A DNA stretch of 64,000 nt from Boswellia sacra (Eukaryota; Streptophyta; Magnoliopsida; Sapindales; Burseraceae). The stretch spans positions 372,001 to 436,000 of the forward strand of contig SNVD02012289.1 of the NCBI GenBank assembly GCA_013180625.2, in the 5' to 3' direction. Position numbers and translations under genes: made by a program. The notes under the pieces are model-generated. The model worked only from the letters and a program-made list of their open reading frames with translations, did not search any database and had not been told where the DNA came from. Shown here in pieces: positions 33,945 through 47,269 of this stretch. The first letter of the stretch is position 1, and every line of letters starts with the position of its first letter.

Positions 33945-36900
33945 GGATCTTTAAAGCTGCTTATTAGCCTAGTCATTGATATATGAGGATCATCAATCGG
34001 GCTTGATACTCTATTTCAATCTTTGTCTCAGAAATTGGTCCTTCTCTGCTTTGGAGTTAATATTGAAGCAGCCATAAATTTTGTGGAAGAATTCTTGCTG
34101 TATTTAATGCTAACCAAGACATACCAAGAGACAGCCATCTCATGAATGCTTTAACCAACTATGCTACTGAAGATTACCTACCCTTTTCAGTCATATGTAT
34201 ATACTTGCCATAGTCATTGCCATCTGTGCTAGTCACTCGTCACAGTGCAGACACCATTTTAGCTGGAGTCTACCTGCATTGTCCTTTTTTTTTTTGGTGG
34301 GGGTGGGGGTGGGAATGAAGCAATCACCTTGCATTATGAGTTCTGATGCTAGTAGAGCACAATTGTCATGGAGGTGAACTTGCTATACAGAAAATATATA
34401 GTCTTTTGTCTTAGTTCTTCAAATAGCATAATTGAAGTCAAGTTATGTAAATTTCAATGGTGATTTTTTTAATTTGAGATCATTAGATTAAGGTCCAGGT
34501 GAACTACAAAACAATTTTTAATAGAGCCTTTCCTGACCCTCTGGAATGAGCTGCTCTTGAAGCACAAATCTTCATTCTTAAATAAGCTATGAAGGCTATT
34601 TCCAATTTAATGGGATCATGTTCTGATCAACTTTGTGGAAGTGAACTAAGTTTCTCAAGTAATCAGTGTTAAATGCAAGAAAATATTGCTTTCCTTAGTG
34701 TGAAATGCTAGCATAATGTCCATTCGAAAGAAATCAAATTTCCTGGAGGGCGTTTTGCTCCCTTTGAATATCCTGGGAACTTTCTGATCTTAAGCTTGCG
34801 GTAGCTTAACAAGTCAACTAAATGTGCGATTCTATGTTCCCTGTAAATGGATTAACCATGGCATATTATACTGCTAACGGTAGAAGACAACCCTCTGATG
34901 AGTCATTTCTGGATGGCCTTTTGTTGCTTAAAATTGTCCTCTAAAACAAAACTATTTACTACATTTCAAAAGATGCAAGCCCATTTGAAATCCTGTTTAT
35001 TTATTTATTTTTTAATAATCAGTTTCCCAAGCATTTTTCTTTTTACTCTCTGAAATACCCTTCAGTTAAAGATTAGATTAGCAGCAAGGCCTTGTTTTCT
35101 ACTTGGTTACTCAAAATCATAAACTACTTGATGACTAAATGTGGATGAAATGAGGATATAAATGTTAACAGAATCATATCTTATCCAATTTAATTATTTT
35201 CTGAGGATCAAAAGTTTAGATTAGATCAATGGCCTCTGGTAATTTTCAAGATATGTGTGTTGCTCGTGCTACTATTTATATATAGCTCGAACTCTTCTAT
35301 TTATATATAGCTCGCAAACAATCCACAGCACTAAAAATTCTAAAATAGAGGGATAAATTCATTAATTTCACTGACTGTCATTGTATTTTGTCCCAATGTC
35401 AGGTGGACCAAAAATTTTCAAAAAATCATCAATTCTTTTTTAAAAGGTATTGATATTTTCGAAAGTCATTGAAGACATAAATTTCATCAAATCATTATTT
35501 TAAAGAGATGAAAATGATTTTACGAAAGCTGTTTATAAAAGTATTAAGTGATCATTTGTTTTACAATATTTTTTTTTATGTCTTAGCTGAATCTATTAAT
35601 AAGGAGTCTTTCATGATTCTTTCAAAAATTTAAAGAAATAATAATGATTTTTTATTTTATATTAAAGCAAAACATAGAAATACTTGATAAAACTAACCCA
35701 ATTTTTGTTCTATATTATACTAATTAATTGACCCAAAAAAATTTAAACTATATATCAGATAAGGTCTAATACTAATACTAGTTTTGAACTCTCTGATCAA
35801 GGAGAACTAAAACGGTTAAAATTTACTAAAAAGATTTCATTAGCACTTTTACAAAAAAGTTACTTAGGGCAGTACCCTATATAATTATTGCTGAAAAGAA
35901 TTTCTTCCAGCAAATAATGAAAGTGAAGGCAAGCAAGGGTGATCATGCAACCCTTTTCTTCCTTTGCATGAAAAATTATCATTTACCTTCTCTTTTTGTC
36001 TCCATGAATGATTGACAAGATATCTAATACAAAACTTTCTTCTTTTCTAAAATATTATCTTTTAGCAATAACAATTATATATCAGCAAAAGAAGCAACTA
36101 TTGTAACTTGACTTAGTGCCACCATGTATCACATGCAAAGCTTTACTTTAATTTGAAACTAGAAAGCCATTTTCTTGGGCCTCAGTTAAATATTTTATAC
36201 ATTTATATTTATGCATCCTTAGTTTTGATCATGTTGGTATTGTCAAATCAAAATCTTGCTTATGTAATTTAGCTTGGTGGAGGCTTCCCAGATCTTGAAA
36301 TTTCTTTTCAGTGTCGATTCATTTTGAAAATTTTGGAGAGATTTCGACGAAATTTCAAAAAAGAAAAAGGGTTACCACCATAAAGTTTCTTTTTTCTCAA
36401 TTGGGCTTTTTAATCAGAGAGTGATAAGTACTTTGTTGTTAGCTTCATCAAGCTAGCTGCTCATCTGGGGCCTATGTCTTTCACTCACTAATGATAATCA
36501 AACAACTGGTAAATCGATTGTTATGGTGCCCTTGTCAATAATTAAGTTGTTGCTAATCACAACTGACATAATTACCACTGGGGATCCACCTCTGTATCTA
36601 TTGACATTTGTAATACATTCATTCTTTATCTAGTTCAAAATTTTATCATCTCCATCTCTAATTCAGCTGAAACAAAGCAGTAACCAAGCCAAAGATCTCA
36701 TACGCAAATCGGATGAAGATGAATTGGAAAAGATTATTAATGTGTGCTTTGCCATCAGCAATGAAGATGGGTTTGAAAAACTTGCGGGTATTAATGTTAG
36801 CGTGTAATTGTTATCAAGTAGTGTATGATCTTGCTTTCTTTTTCTTTTGAAGAAAAAAATTGAGATAATGATTCATGATTGCTTTTTAAAGCAGTTTAGC

Positions 36901-37423
36901 TTTGGCTAAATCATTAATTTTCAAAACTGATCTTGGCTTTTATTGATGTGTCTAATGTCCTAGTATCTCATTTTCAGACAAAAGAATATTGGGTTCCGGT
37001 TGAAAGTAGCTAGCTTTTTCACTACTTCGTGCGACACTATAGCCAAGATAATAAAAGTAGTGAAAGGCAAAGAAGAGAAAATCTGGAAAGGAAAATAATT
37101 TAATGATTTAATGCGACAGCCATTGTGGCCAAAAAGCAAAGTATTACTCTCTATTCTGTATCAAGAAAAGCAATCCAACTTCAAAAATATGCAGGGAGAT
37201 TCATCTCTCTATTATCGTCATCATCATATGGATTCCCTTTCCATCACTCATATAAATTAATTAACAAAATCATTTCAACAAAGGATTCCAACCCGTTTTC
37301 ATATTATGACTCATTATATATCAATAAAAGATTAATTTTATCTTGACACACTTTGACTAGAATATGACTATATATATATATATACACACGCACACTTCTC
37401 CGAAATAAACCAATCTGTGATGA
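33945..37423. other. Intergenic region
   Basis: The first few hundred bases are the SANT gene's 3' untranslated region. Beyond it no gene is supported. An 18-bp motif, CTATTTATATATAGCTCG, occurs twice in tandem at about 35271-35315. Confidence 0.4.
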
Positions 37424-37431
37424 TTTTCGAT

Positions 37432-38439
37432 GGGGCAAATCTCTGAAACCCCCATTATTTTTTTGAAAAATTGCGAAATCCCAAAGATTTTCAAAATCTT
37501 CATGAAACCCCAAATCGTTAGTGATCTTCCGTTGAAGTTAACTGATAATATCACGATGTCATTTATACCCTGAAATCTCTCATCTAAAATGTTATATTTG
37601 ACCTTACTTCTTTTGGAAAATATTTGCAAATGAAAGGAACTGAACTTGAGACCTCTTGTTGAACTTCTACTTAGACATTATACCACAAAGTTAATTTGGT
37701 TTATCGTGAAAAAAGAATATATTTAAACAAGTAAAATAAATTACAAAGAGGAACATAAGAAACGAGATCAATAGCGCCACTGCCAAGACCTCACCAAACC
37801 CAAACTCAACCGATGCTAACTGAATCAATCATTACCCTTAGCACCCTCATCTCTGAAACCCCACTAACAACTACCATACCCAAGCGTCAACAGCCAAACA
37901 CCCAGCAAACATAGCAATTCAGCTAATCTCTTTCCTTCTTAAATTAAAAAAACAAAAATCGTAATCTAACTTTGGATTTCCTATTTTGTGTGGTCGGGGG
38001 AGTGTAATTTTGGGATATAATCTTGAAGGTGTTTAATTTCCAGATTTTGTCATATTGATTTAGTGGCATTGAGCTGATTTCATGGCTTGTTGATTCAATA
38101 GGATAAGATCGATCAAAAGGAAAAAAGGAGTTATGTGTCACTATCATTAACGTATAGACTGGAGTTCACGAGAGGAAGAAGAAGATGAAGAGAGATAAAG
38201 GAAAGAAGAATAAGAGGGAAAAATAAGAAGATAAATAAGAGAGAAGAAAAAAAGTAACAGAAAAAAATAAAATATGTTTTAAATAACAAAAATTTGATTA
38301 TTTTATTTAAGATATTTTATCCTTGATGCTTAATTACTTTGATGCCCTTGCTTTTGCCAATTTGATAGAACGGAAGGTAATAACTGGGGGTTTTATAAAG
38401 GACTTAAAAAAATAATGGGGGGTTTAATGATAGTTTCCC
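37432..38439. mobile_element. 1,008-bp non-autonomous inverted-repeat transposon with 8-bp target duplication
   Basis: The left end GGGGCAAATCTCTGAAACCC and the reverse complement of the right end, GGGAAACTATCATTAAACCC, lead into a shared CCCCATTATTTTTTT, and similarity extends inward through AAACCCC and CTTCCGTT motifs to roughly 130 bp. TTTTCGAT flanks both sides exactly (37424-37431 and 38440-38447), a target-site duplication. The interior has a purine-rich part at about 38165-38270 and no transposase. Long terminal repeats suggest a Mutator-like element, though that group usually makes 9-bp duplications; 8 bp fits hAT. Family is left open. Confidence 0.75.
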
Positions 38440-38447
38440 TTTTCGAT

Positions 38448-41400
38448 TCTGATGAGTAATAATGCTAGCTATATATGTAGCCTTTATTTATTTATTTATT
38501 TTTTAGCTTATAATAGTTTACCCATCATCTCGGCAGCATGTGATTAATCCTTTCATATATTATTGTATCTAGAAATAAACTTTAATTGTCGGTAGATCAG
38601 TACTCTGATTAGAAAATAAAAATATGTGACCTGGTGCCAGTTCAGAGCGGCTTTTTTTTTTTTTTTTGCTTTATTCCTTTTTTTATATGTAAATTTTTGC
38701 AGGGATCATTTAATTAGTTTGGTGGGTGTCTTGAATTGGCAGAGTCCTCTTAATCGTTGAAATTGTCATTATTTAACAGAAAAACAGTATAAGGCCAAAA
38801 TTTTAAGATTGAGAAACTTGGAACTCTTTGAAAGCCAACAAACCCTACTGGTCTCTTCTATGTTCATAAGCAAATTTTGGAATCAAAGCACTTTCTGTTT
38901 TACTTTTTGTTCGGTGAAGGCAGATAATATTATATTACATATAGGGTTTTTAATAAATTGCATATACAGTAGTAACGATATTGCTATCACTAAAAGGTTA
39001 TAGAATGGATCCTGACTTGAGGTAAGATGGAACCTCTCACCAACAGATTTGATTAGCAGAATCTATAATTTAATATATGTAATGTTTTTAATTAAATAAT
39101 TAATAAACAAAGGGCCTGCCGGCCTGGCATGGAAACCATGCAGTACTGAAAATTGATGACATAAGCAATATGGCTGGTGGTTGAAAATTAATCATACTTT
39201 TATCTTTTATTTGCCATCATAAGCACAAAGACCAACATGCTTTTAGATTCTCAGCAATGTCCGTAATGCAAATCAACAGGAAATGACTTTGAAGTAGATT
39301 TGTAAAATCTATCCCTCGATATATAAAGCATTGGAAGATTATGATTCTCTTGATTAAACTTGCACGCACAAAGGTTAACCCATATAGGAGATAATATAAA
39401 ATCTCGGGTTCAAGAAATATATATGAGTCACAATTAATAATTAATCTTCATTTAACCTTTAATTGCTTGTCGAGTTTAGAAATTGCAAGTCTAACCAATT
39501 ATCAATCATCGATGATCAATTAAACTATTTTAGAAACCTCTGTGTGCGTGTGTGTGTGTGTGTGTCTATATATATAGACTTGAAGGGAAACAATAAAATA
39601 AATACGAGACTATTAACAAGTTTTTACAAGAAATGATTGAAGGCACCGTATAGAAAAAATATATATAGCAAATGAAATGGCTAAAAAAATGTTAAAGGAA
39701 CCATCAAAACCTCAAATAATAGGATCTTGTACTCTCCAAACCTAATGAAGACGTTCACTATAACCTGTCAAAGATTAAAATTGGATTTAGAAAACATCAG
39801 TCTACGTATGTAATGTTGGACTGTCTGCCACTTAATTAAAAAAAAATGGCACTTCTTTACAGTTATTCAAAAGTATTGAATTCATATATCTACTCAACAA
39901 ATCAGATGAATCGAACAGATACATATATTTAATTTGTTTTATATATGTAAAACCTGATCACAGCTGAGTTGATCATATATGTATTAATTTCTCGAAACCC
40001 GGCCAACTGCTCAATTAAAATAGAGTTCATGGGGGTGCATCCATCATTCATTTTCGACCGTTCTGATCTTCCAAAGTTGATGAGTTGAAATTATAAGATT
40101 CTCTTTCAAAGCCTCAACTGCCCCTTTAAAATATACGTATATCTAGAGTTGAGATCAATTAATAGTTTTTTAAAAGGGAAATCCTTATCTTGCTTGCATG
40201 ATGGAGAGTTTGTTTGTTTGTTTGTTTGCTTCTTAAAGGCTGAGCAAACAATCGAAAGACTAGTGGTGATGATCTCAAGTGGGCACAAGCTCATGTGCAC
40301 AAACAGTCCAAAACTCAACCAAAAGTAGTAATGGCTTGTGTTTTAACTACGTACGTACAATAAGATCTATATCCATTTCGGACTTGATGCTCCATTTTGG
40401 CAGCGTCTGCTTGTTATTAAGCCAATTAATATCAAACCTTAGCTTCTGTGGTCTGTGCTTTCTTGTTTAGAATTAACACAAATTGAACAAGCAGCTGGGA
40501 AAGCCCTGGAAAAGTTAGCTAGCTAGTTAAAGTGAAAACTGTGCATGCAAGTTTCCTAATGCTTGGAGCTCCCTCTCCCCCTGATGTACCTCTTTCTATA
40601 TATATATATATATATATATATATCTCAAGTACAAGGGAATTTTAAAGACATGTAAATAAGTTTTGTAAATGAATTGTCCCCATCACAGATTACACATGAT
40701 ATCGGTGAACCAAATGGCATGCCTGTTTGATTCTTCAAGGACCTCCAAACCAGCAGGCTATGCACATACCAACAGGACTTCGAATTATTGCAGTTCCAAA
40801 GATATGTCCCATCACCATGCATGCTAAGTACGTACACGTTACAAGACATAAAAGAGAACCCAGCTATATAAATATTCTAGTAAAAGTATATATCTATTGT
40901 TAACAACGTATATATAATTAATTAATGCATATCTATATATCACTGCAAGAAAGGTTGCAATTAGGCAATGACCCACCTGGGCTTCATTAGCTAGCTTAGG
41001 GAAAATTAATTAATTAGTTAGAGGTAATTAATATATTGTACTCTTTTTAATTAATAATTTAGATATCAAACAAACAATCTCTTAGGTCCAATATCATTTG
41101 TCCGGTGAGATAAGGTCAGAGATGAGGATTCTAAATTTAACTAGATGTGGTTGTGACAAGTTTTTTGGAGTTTTCAATCATTAGTTGGTCTTTAGTATTG
41201 TATATCTAGGTTCTCTCACAAATAAAACAATACTATATATTATATTCATATCCTAAAAATCATGATATATTCTGCATATATGATCCTGGTTTTATAAAAG
41301 AGATATAGTACTTAACTATTATCCCCTCGAGAGGATTACTGGATTATTGAATCTTAAGAAGGAAAAATACATAGTGTTACTTATTAATGAATCAATTTAG

Positions 41401-43920
41401 AAAACAAATTTTTTAGGTTTACGTTATGGCCACCCCAAATTGGGCCTTAAGTAATCCAATGTATACATAGTAACATTACCGAAGCCTATTACCTAGCTTT
41501 AATATCTGGATCTCATAATGACCCCTCCTAACGCTAATAAAAACTCTCTTGAACTTCATTCAAGGTATGCACATTTCTCTTAACTCACACTCTTTTTAGA
41601 ATTCTTTCCTTTCCGAAGCTTCTCTCCCTAAGAAATTCTCTCAAAGAATTAGGTGTGTGAGAAACTGAATTGATCGTCGGAAAATTCTTACCGACACCAT
41701 AGCTATCACTCTTAACCGTTTTTTTTTTGTTTTTAACACCTTAAGACCCAACCTGCTTTTCGGCCGTACGAAAATTGTGTATCAACAATTTATAAAAGGG
41801 ATAAGTTAATTCAATTCACCCAACACTTTTAATGTTGTGGGTTGAATATATATGAAGCCCGCCTTACCTTTATGAAAGGTGAAGCCAATCATAGTCGCTC
41901 TAAGAACTTTTTTACCAGCATAAAATATAGTGGGGTCAATGCAATCAAAGTTTTGTAGTGTCCAAAAAGAAACACACACACGATATGGGTATATATACAG
42001 ACACATGCATGGTTGAGTCGTACAAAGCTTTTGTGATGCAAATAATAGATGTAAAATTGCAGACACTCTTATGAACTCACATGCAGCTAGCTTTTGAGCC
42101 AACGCCAAGATTGCTAGCTTCTCCGAATCTTCCTATCTAGCTACTACCACCAAACCAAACCATTAATTTTCTTCATCATCACTTTCAATTTTCACGATCA
42201 TACCTACCAAGACCAAGTACATGCACACTGACACACACACCTACACCTAGTTCCATTTTTACTGCCCTCTTCACAACATACATATAGGCTTGCAATTTGC
42301 ATACGCGTTAGTGATAAACTATAATTTAATTACATATTGAATTGGATATTTATTAAATGAGACTCGTTAGTATTTACATTGTAAACAAGCATATATCATG
42401 TGTAGGTCCTTGTATGGAATGGAAAGTATGATGACTTTTGGGGGCCTAATCGAAGTTTGAAGCATTTGGGTTGGGGAAGTAGAGCATCATCAAGTGCACG
42501 TGAACAGGAGAATTTTTGTATTATTGTCGGGTCCTTTTCGAGAAGGATTTGATCAATGCCGACCCGTGACAGATGAGCCTGCTGCTCGTACATTGGCAAT
42601 TTCGTTATTTTGACTCCATATGAGTGGCTTCTTCGGAATATTGTCTATCTTTTTAAAATATCGCCACAAAAGGACAAATCCTTAACTAGAAGCCCTCCTT
42701 CGCCTGCAATGTGGGCCACATACCACTTCCAAATACCTAAAATACCCCCCACTTCAATTACGTGCATTTTCATGTGTCGCGTTAATTAATGTTCATATCC
42801 TAATTAGGAATTCATTTGTTGTCATAAGAGACGCGCAGTCCATATCAATTATAGCTAAGAAAATGTTTTGACTCTTAACTAATTTTGAATCCTATTCTTT
42901 AACCAAATAAAAAAAAAAGATAAAATGGTGTTACACTTATAAACTTCTTATAGAAACTCAATTATATAAATTAATGAATATTAGATCATAAGTTTAATTA
43001 ATATAATTAGAATTTAAATTCATTCTTTTAATAATATCATGCCACATCAATTTTATAAGATTAAATTATATATACGGTTGGTAAATGTAATATTATTGAA
43101 ATAAATATGATGTTTAGAAAGGACCATGATTCAAAGAATTTAAATAAGAATGAATGAAATTGAATTAGTATCTAGTTGATAGATTCAGGTTTCAAAAAAT
43201 TGTATTCATAGATTGGTTGATATTTATTCACTTATAATTATTATACTTAAACCTAATAGTAGGTTTAATGTTTTGTCAGAGCAACGTTCACTTACCATTT
43301 ATAAATCATTATTTCCAAAATTGTTTCACAGACGTTACGATTCATAAAAATGTTCATTGTGATAGCATGGAATAATATAATTTTTAAAACATTAAAAAAG
43401 TACAAAATAAGTTTTAATATATTGCGTTTAACCTAAAAGATTTTTCAATAGTATGTCAAATCAAAATTATTATATTAATAAAGAAATATATTAACATTGT
43501 TATGAAAGTGAAAATCACTTTAAAAAATGTGTAATCTTGTTCGAAGACTATATTTAATTATTATAATATATTAAAATAAGTATTTTATTGATAAAATTTG
43601 TTAAATATATCAAAATTATTTTCACTGTGAAATTTCACAATCTTATTTTTAATATTTTAACATGTATCGTTAGAGTTCATACTAAGGCTATCTCTAAAAA
43701 AATTTATAAGAATAGTATTAAAATCCTTTCATTGTAGATTTGCAATGAGTTCATTTAATTGACTAATAATTAAAATGTCTCTATTAAATGAATTATCTTT
43801 TAATTGTGAATTTAATTTTGGGTGAAGGAGAAGCCAAGTTTTGAATAATGAACAAAGCCAAGGGCAAATATAAGATTGACAACACTGTCAAGTGAATAGT
43901 GTATTAAAACATATATCAAT
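38448..43920. other. Intergenic region upstream of the IDD gene
   Basis: No gene is supported in this AT-rich stretch. It holds TG/TA microsatellites at about 39541-39580 and 40602-40625 and a possible LTR remnant (separate entry). The last kilobase is the likely IDD promoter. Confidence 0.4.
41400..41789 (+). mobile_element. Possible degenerate LTR remnant
   Basis: The stretch has the look of the R-U5 part of a plant LTR: CTAATAAAAACTCTCTTGAA, then CTTCATTCAAGGTATGCA, CTCACACTCTTTTT, GATCGTCGGAAAATTC with CCGACACCA, and an end at TATCAACA. No matching second LTR, target duplication or pol sequence was seen, so the borders are guesses. Confidence 0.3.
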
Positions 43921-43921
43921 A

Positions 43922-43929
43922 TATATAAA
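43922..43929 (+). promoter_or_regulatory. Possible TATA box of the IDD gene
   Basis: TATATAAA lies about 325 bp upstream of the ATG at 44248. It would give a leader of about 290 nt that includes the purine-rich stretch at 44150-44220. Chance matches are frequent here. Confidence 0.3.
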
Positions 43930-44247
43930 CAATACAAAGCCAAAGAAGACCTGGTTCTTGTAATGTTTCATCTTGAGCCTGCATTCTCTTCTTTTCTACA
44001 CCAGAAATGAAGGAGAATTTCCTGGCTTTTGTCTTCCTCTAAGTGCCAACAAATCCCAAGTTTTCAGCTTTTGTTTTTTGCTTAAATAAACAATAAAAAT
44101 CTCTCTCCCCTTTGAGATTAGCAAGAGTGAGAGACCACCACCACCCAAGAACAAGATAGCTAGAAAGAAAACAACGGAGTTGTTTGGAAGGAAGAGAAAG
44201 AAAGACAAAAAGGGCTTTAATAAAAATCTAATCTTTTTCATTTTTCC

Positions 44248-44762
44248 ATGTCAAATATCACAGGTGATGGTGCAGCTGCTACTGCTAGTTTCTCTTCATC
44301 AGCCAACACTACTACTGGTGGTGGAGAAGAAGTTCAACAACAAGAGCAGCTACTGACTCGCCAGTTCCATGCCACAAACTCTCTACTTACAAATACAACT
44401 AATAGCAATAATGGCTCCACTAGGACTACCGCTCAACCTCAGCAACACCAAACTCCTCCTGTTAAGAAGAAGAGAAATCTACCAGGAACTCCAGGTAGGA
44501 TACAAGAACTGCAACTGCTCCACGATCTCTAGTGTTATCTATATATTTCGTTATTGGTTTTCAGCATGTTGATCAATAGATAAAGCTTGTTCTGATCAGG
44601 ATCGGTTTTGATATTAATTGATTCTACATATAATCGGTTATAAAGTTCTTTTTTTCATTTATTAATACAGTGAAGATTATATTTCTTGGTTTTTCACAAG
44701 CTTTATTCAAACTTGAATTGACTATATAAAAAATCTCAGTACTGCTTTACACAACGATAAGA

Positions 44763-44807
<45 letters not shown>

Positions 44808-47269
44808 TTTTTCCATAATTTGCAATCTCCAAATTGATCATAAGGGTCTTGATTCATGCTAAACTTTGCATCTTTTTGACAACATGAGAAAGTAAGAGTA
44901 TGTGTGCCTTGGTCCAAAAAACAGAAAAGGAAGAAGAGATGGATCCATCAGAGATTCAGTTTATATAAATGAAGAAGAATTTCTGTAATTTTGTTAAGTT
45001 TCAGCCCACTCTATGGGGCCAATGTACAGGCTATACAAAAATGATGAATTATTGATATGTAAGGTTGTTGAAGGGGTTCAATTATTGGTTGGGGATCACA
45101 ATCATTATAGTGAAGTACTGTTTGGCTTGCCTCGTAGTACTCCGCCTTTTAATTTTTTCTTATTATTGCCTTGCTTTTTATCAACTATCAAAATAAAGCA
45201 GTCATATATTCCTGCGCGTGAAGTGTTGCAGCTGCTACTTGTTTCTTCTCTCTCTAGCTGAGCTAATTAACTCCCAAAAAATCATCTGTTACTAATACTA
45301 CATAACATGTGCGCAGATCCAAGTGCTGAAGTCATCGCTCTCTCGCCAAATTCCCTCCTGGCTACGAACCGTTTCGTGTGTGAAATCTGCAACAAAGGGT
45401 TTCAAAGAGACCAGAATCTGCAGTTGCATAGGCGAGGCCATAACCTGCCATGGAAGCTTAGGCAAAGGAGCAGTACTGAAATCAGGAAGCGGGTTTATGT
45501 TTGCCCGGAACCTTCATGCGTCCACCACAACCCAGCTCGCGCATTAGGTGATCTTACAGGCATCAAGAAGCATTTTTGCAGGAAGCATGGTGAGAAAAAG
45601 TGGAAATGCGACAAGTGCTCCAAGAAGTATGCTGTACATTCTGATTGGAAAGCTCATTCCAAGACCTGTGGCACAAAAGAATACAAATGTGACTGTGGCA
45701 CAATCTTTTCCAGGTTAATTTTAATTTTCCATTTCTCTTTTCAGCTTAATTTAATTTAATAACCGTGGTTAATCAGTAGTTACAATTTAATGATGATAGT
45801 AGTGATGAATTGGATGACTTGGGCATCAACAAAGACAAGATCTTGATCGATTATGGTGTCTTTTCTTATATCGAAATGATTGGACCGTGTAAACATTTTC
45901 AAAATCTTATATTATATCTCTGCTTGAAAATAATTAAAAGTTTTTACCTTTACATAAAGTCTTTGTTTGACTATATATTCTTATTTTACTTTAAAGTCTT
46001 AATCTTGCTTTCATTTAATTAATAAAATATTTGTTAGATTAACTTTCTATTACATTTTAATAGTGTTTGTCATTATATCAATAATTAATAGATCAACTTA
46101 CGTACAAACAATGCCATAACCAAAGACTTTGTATGTGTTAAAAAAAAAAAAAAACTCAATTAAATAATAAATTAGAAGTAAACCGTGTTGAATGAAAGAC
46201 TAACTTTATAGTTCCTCCATTGTTTTGCAGAAGAGACAGCTTCATTACGCACAGAGCCTTCTGTGATGCCCTAGCAGAAGAAAACCAAAAAGCAAACCAG
46301 GGATTGATGACCAACACGGGAGCAAACTTACAAATCCAAGCTCCTGAACTCATTCCTTCCATACCCATGAACAACAATGAATTCAACAATCCAGATATCA
46401 AAAACCCATTAGCTCATGAACTCATCCCTATGCCACCAAAACCCTTGAACATGGCTGAAAGCATGTTCTCAAACAGCCCTGCTGGAACCCTATTTGGTGG
46501 TGCAAGAAGCATATCCAACTCTTCTTCCTCTTGCCAGTTAAATGCAAACTCATCAAGGATGTTTGAAGCAAACGGAGGAGGACACCAATTAGCCATGTCT
46601 GCTTCTTTATCCGCAACTGCATTATTGCAAAAAGCAGCTCAAATGGGTGCAACTGCTAGCAATGGTAGCATGAACCCTCCTAATAATAATCCCATGATGC
46701 ATAAGAATCTTGTCACAAGCATGGCACCTCCATCATTTGGTGGGATTCAAACCCAGAACGAGCAGCCACCACCAATTGTGGGAAGCAGTGATGGTGGATT
46801 TGTGAACCAGTTCATGCAAAATGCCCACCAAGAGATATCGTCACAGATTTTCAATGCAAATGGTGAAGTTGAGAGCTCAACCATGAACGACATTGGTATG
46901 TTTTATAGGTTTTTAGATCAAAATAATGCTTTAATGAAGAATCTAAAGGGGCAGGATCATAGCAGTGGCAGCAATAAGAGTAGTGTTTTACATGGCACAA
47001 GCTCAGAGAATTCAGGGTTAAGTAGCACCACTACCCCTACAAGTGGAAATAATATTCCAACTGGTTTATCAAGATTTGGAGGGGATATGATGACCGTTGA
47101 TTTCCTGGGAATTGGAGGATCAAGATCATCAAGAAATCTACATGAACCAGCACAGCATCAACAACAACCGCAAGAAATGATTGGATTACGAATTGGTCAG
47201 TCAAGAATGCAAGCTTTGAACCACTTTCAACAGCATGCAGCATTGGAGAAGCCGATGTGGGAAGTCTGA
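44248..47269 (+). CDS. IDD: INDETERMINATE DOMAIN (BIRD) C2H2 zinc-finger transcription factor
   Basis: IDD proteins bind DNA in the nucleus and work with GRAS partners such as SCARECROW, SHORT-ROOT or DELLA in root patterning, gibberellin response and metabolism. Exons 44248-44494, 45317-45713 and 46231-47269 give 560 residues. A nuclear signal (VKKKRNLPGTP) precedes the ID domain: finger 1 CEICNKGFQRDQNLQLHRRG (about 102-124), finger 2 CPEPSCVHHNPARALGD with IKKHFCRKH, finger 3 (C2HC) CDKCSKKYAVHSDWKAHSKT, and finger 4 (C2HC) CDCGTIFSRRDSFITHRAFC, split by intron 2. The tail is Asn/Ser/Gln-rich. Near its end MTVDFLGIGG stands where the family has TRDFLG. Which IDD member it is (JACKDAW-, MAGPIE- or IDD7-like) cannot be settled here. 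An AATAAA signal follows at 47300. Confidence 0.96.
44765..44813. repeat. TG/TA microsatellite followed by T tract
   Basis: TG repeats pass into TA repeats and then a T run inside intron 1 of the IDD gene. Confidence 0.85.

Noticed and set aside
42930..43110. Possible MITE resembling the one at 4.3 kb
   Set aside because: Some shared words (GCCACATCAAT, AATATTA) but the inverted arms align too poorly to define ends.
45714..45759. Read-through of IDD exon 2 to a stop
   Set aside because: Finger 4 is cut in the middle and continues exactly in phase at 46231 after a proper acceptor, so this is intron.
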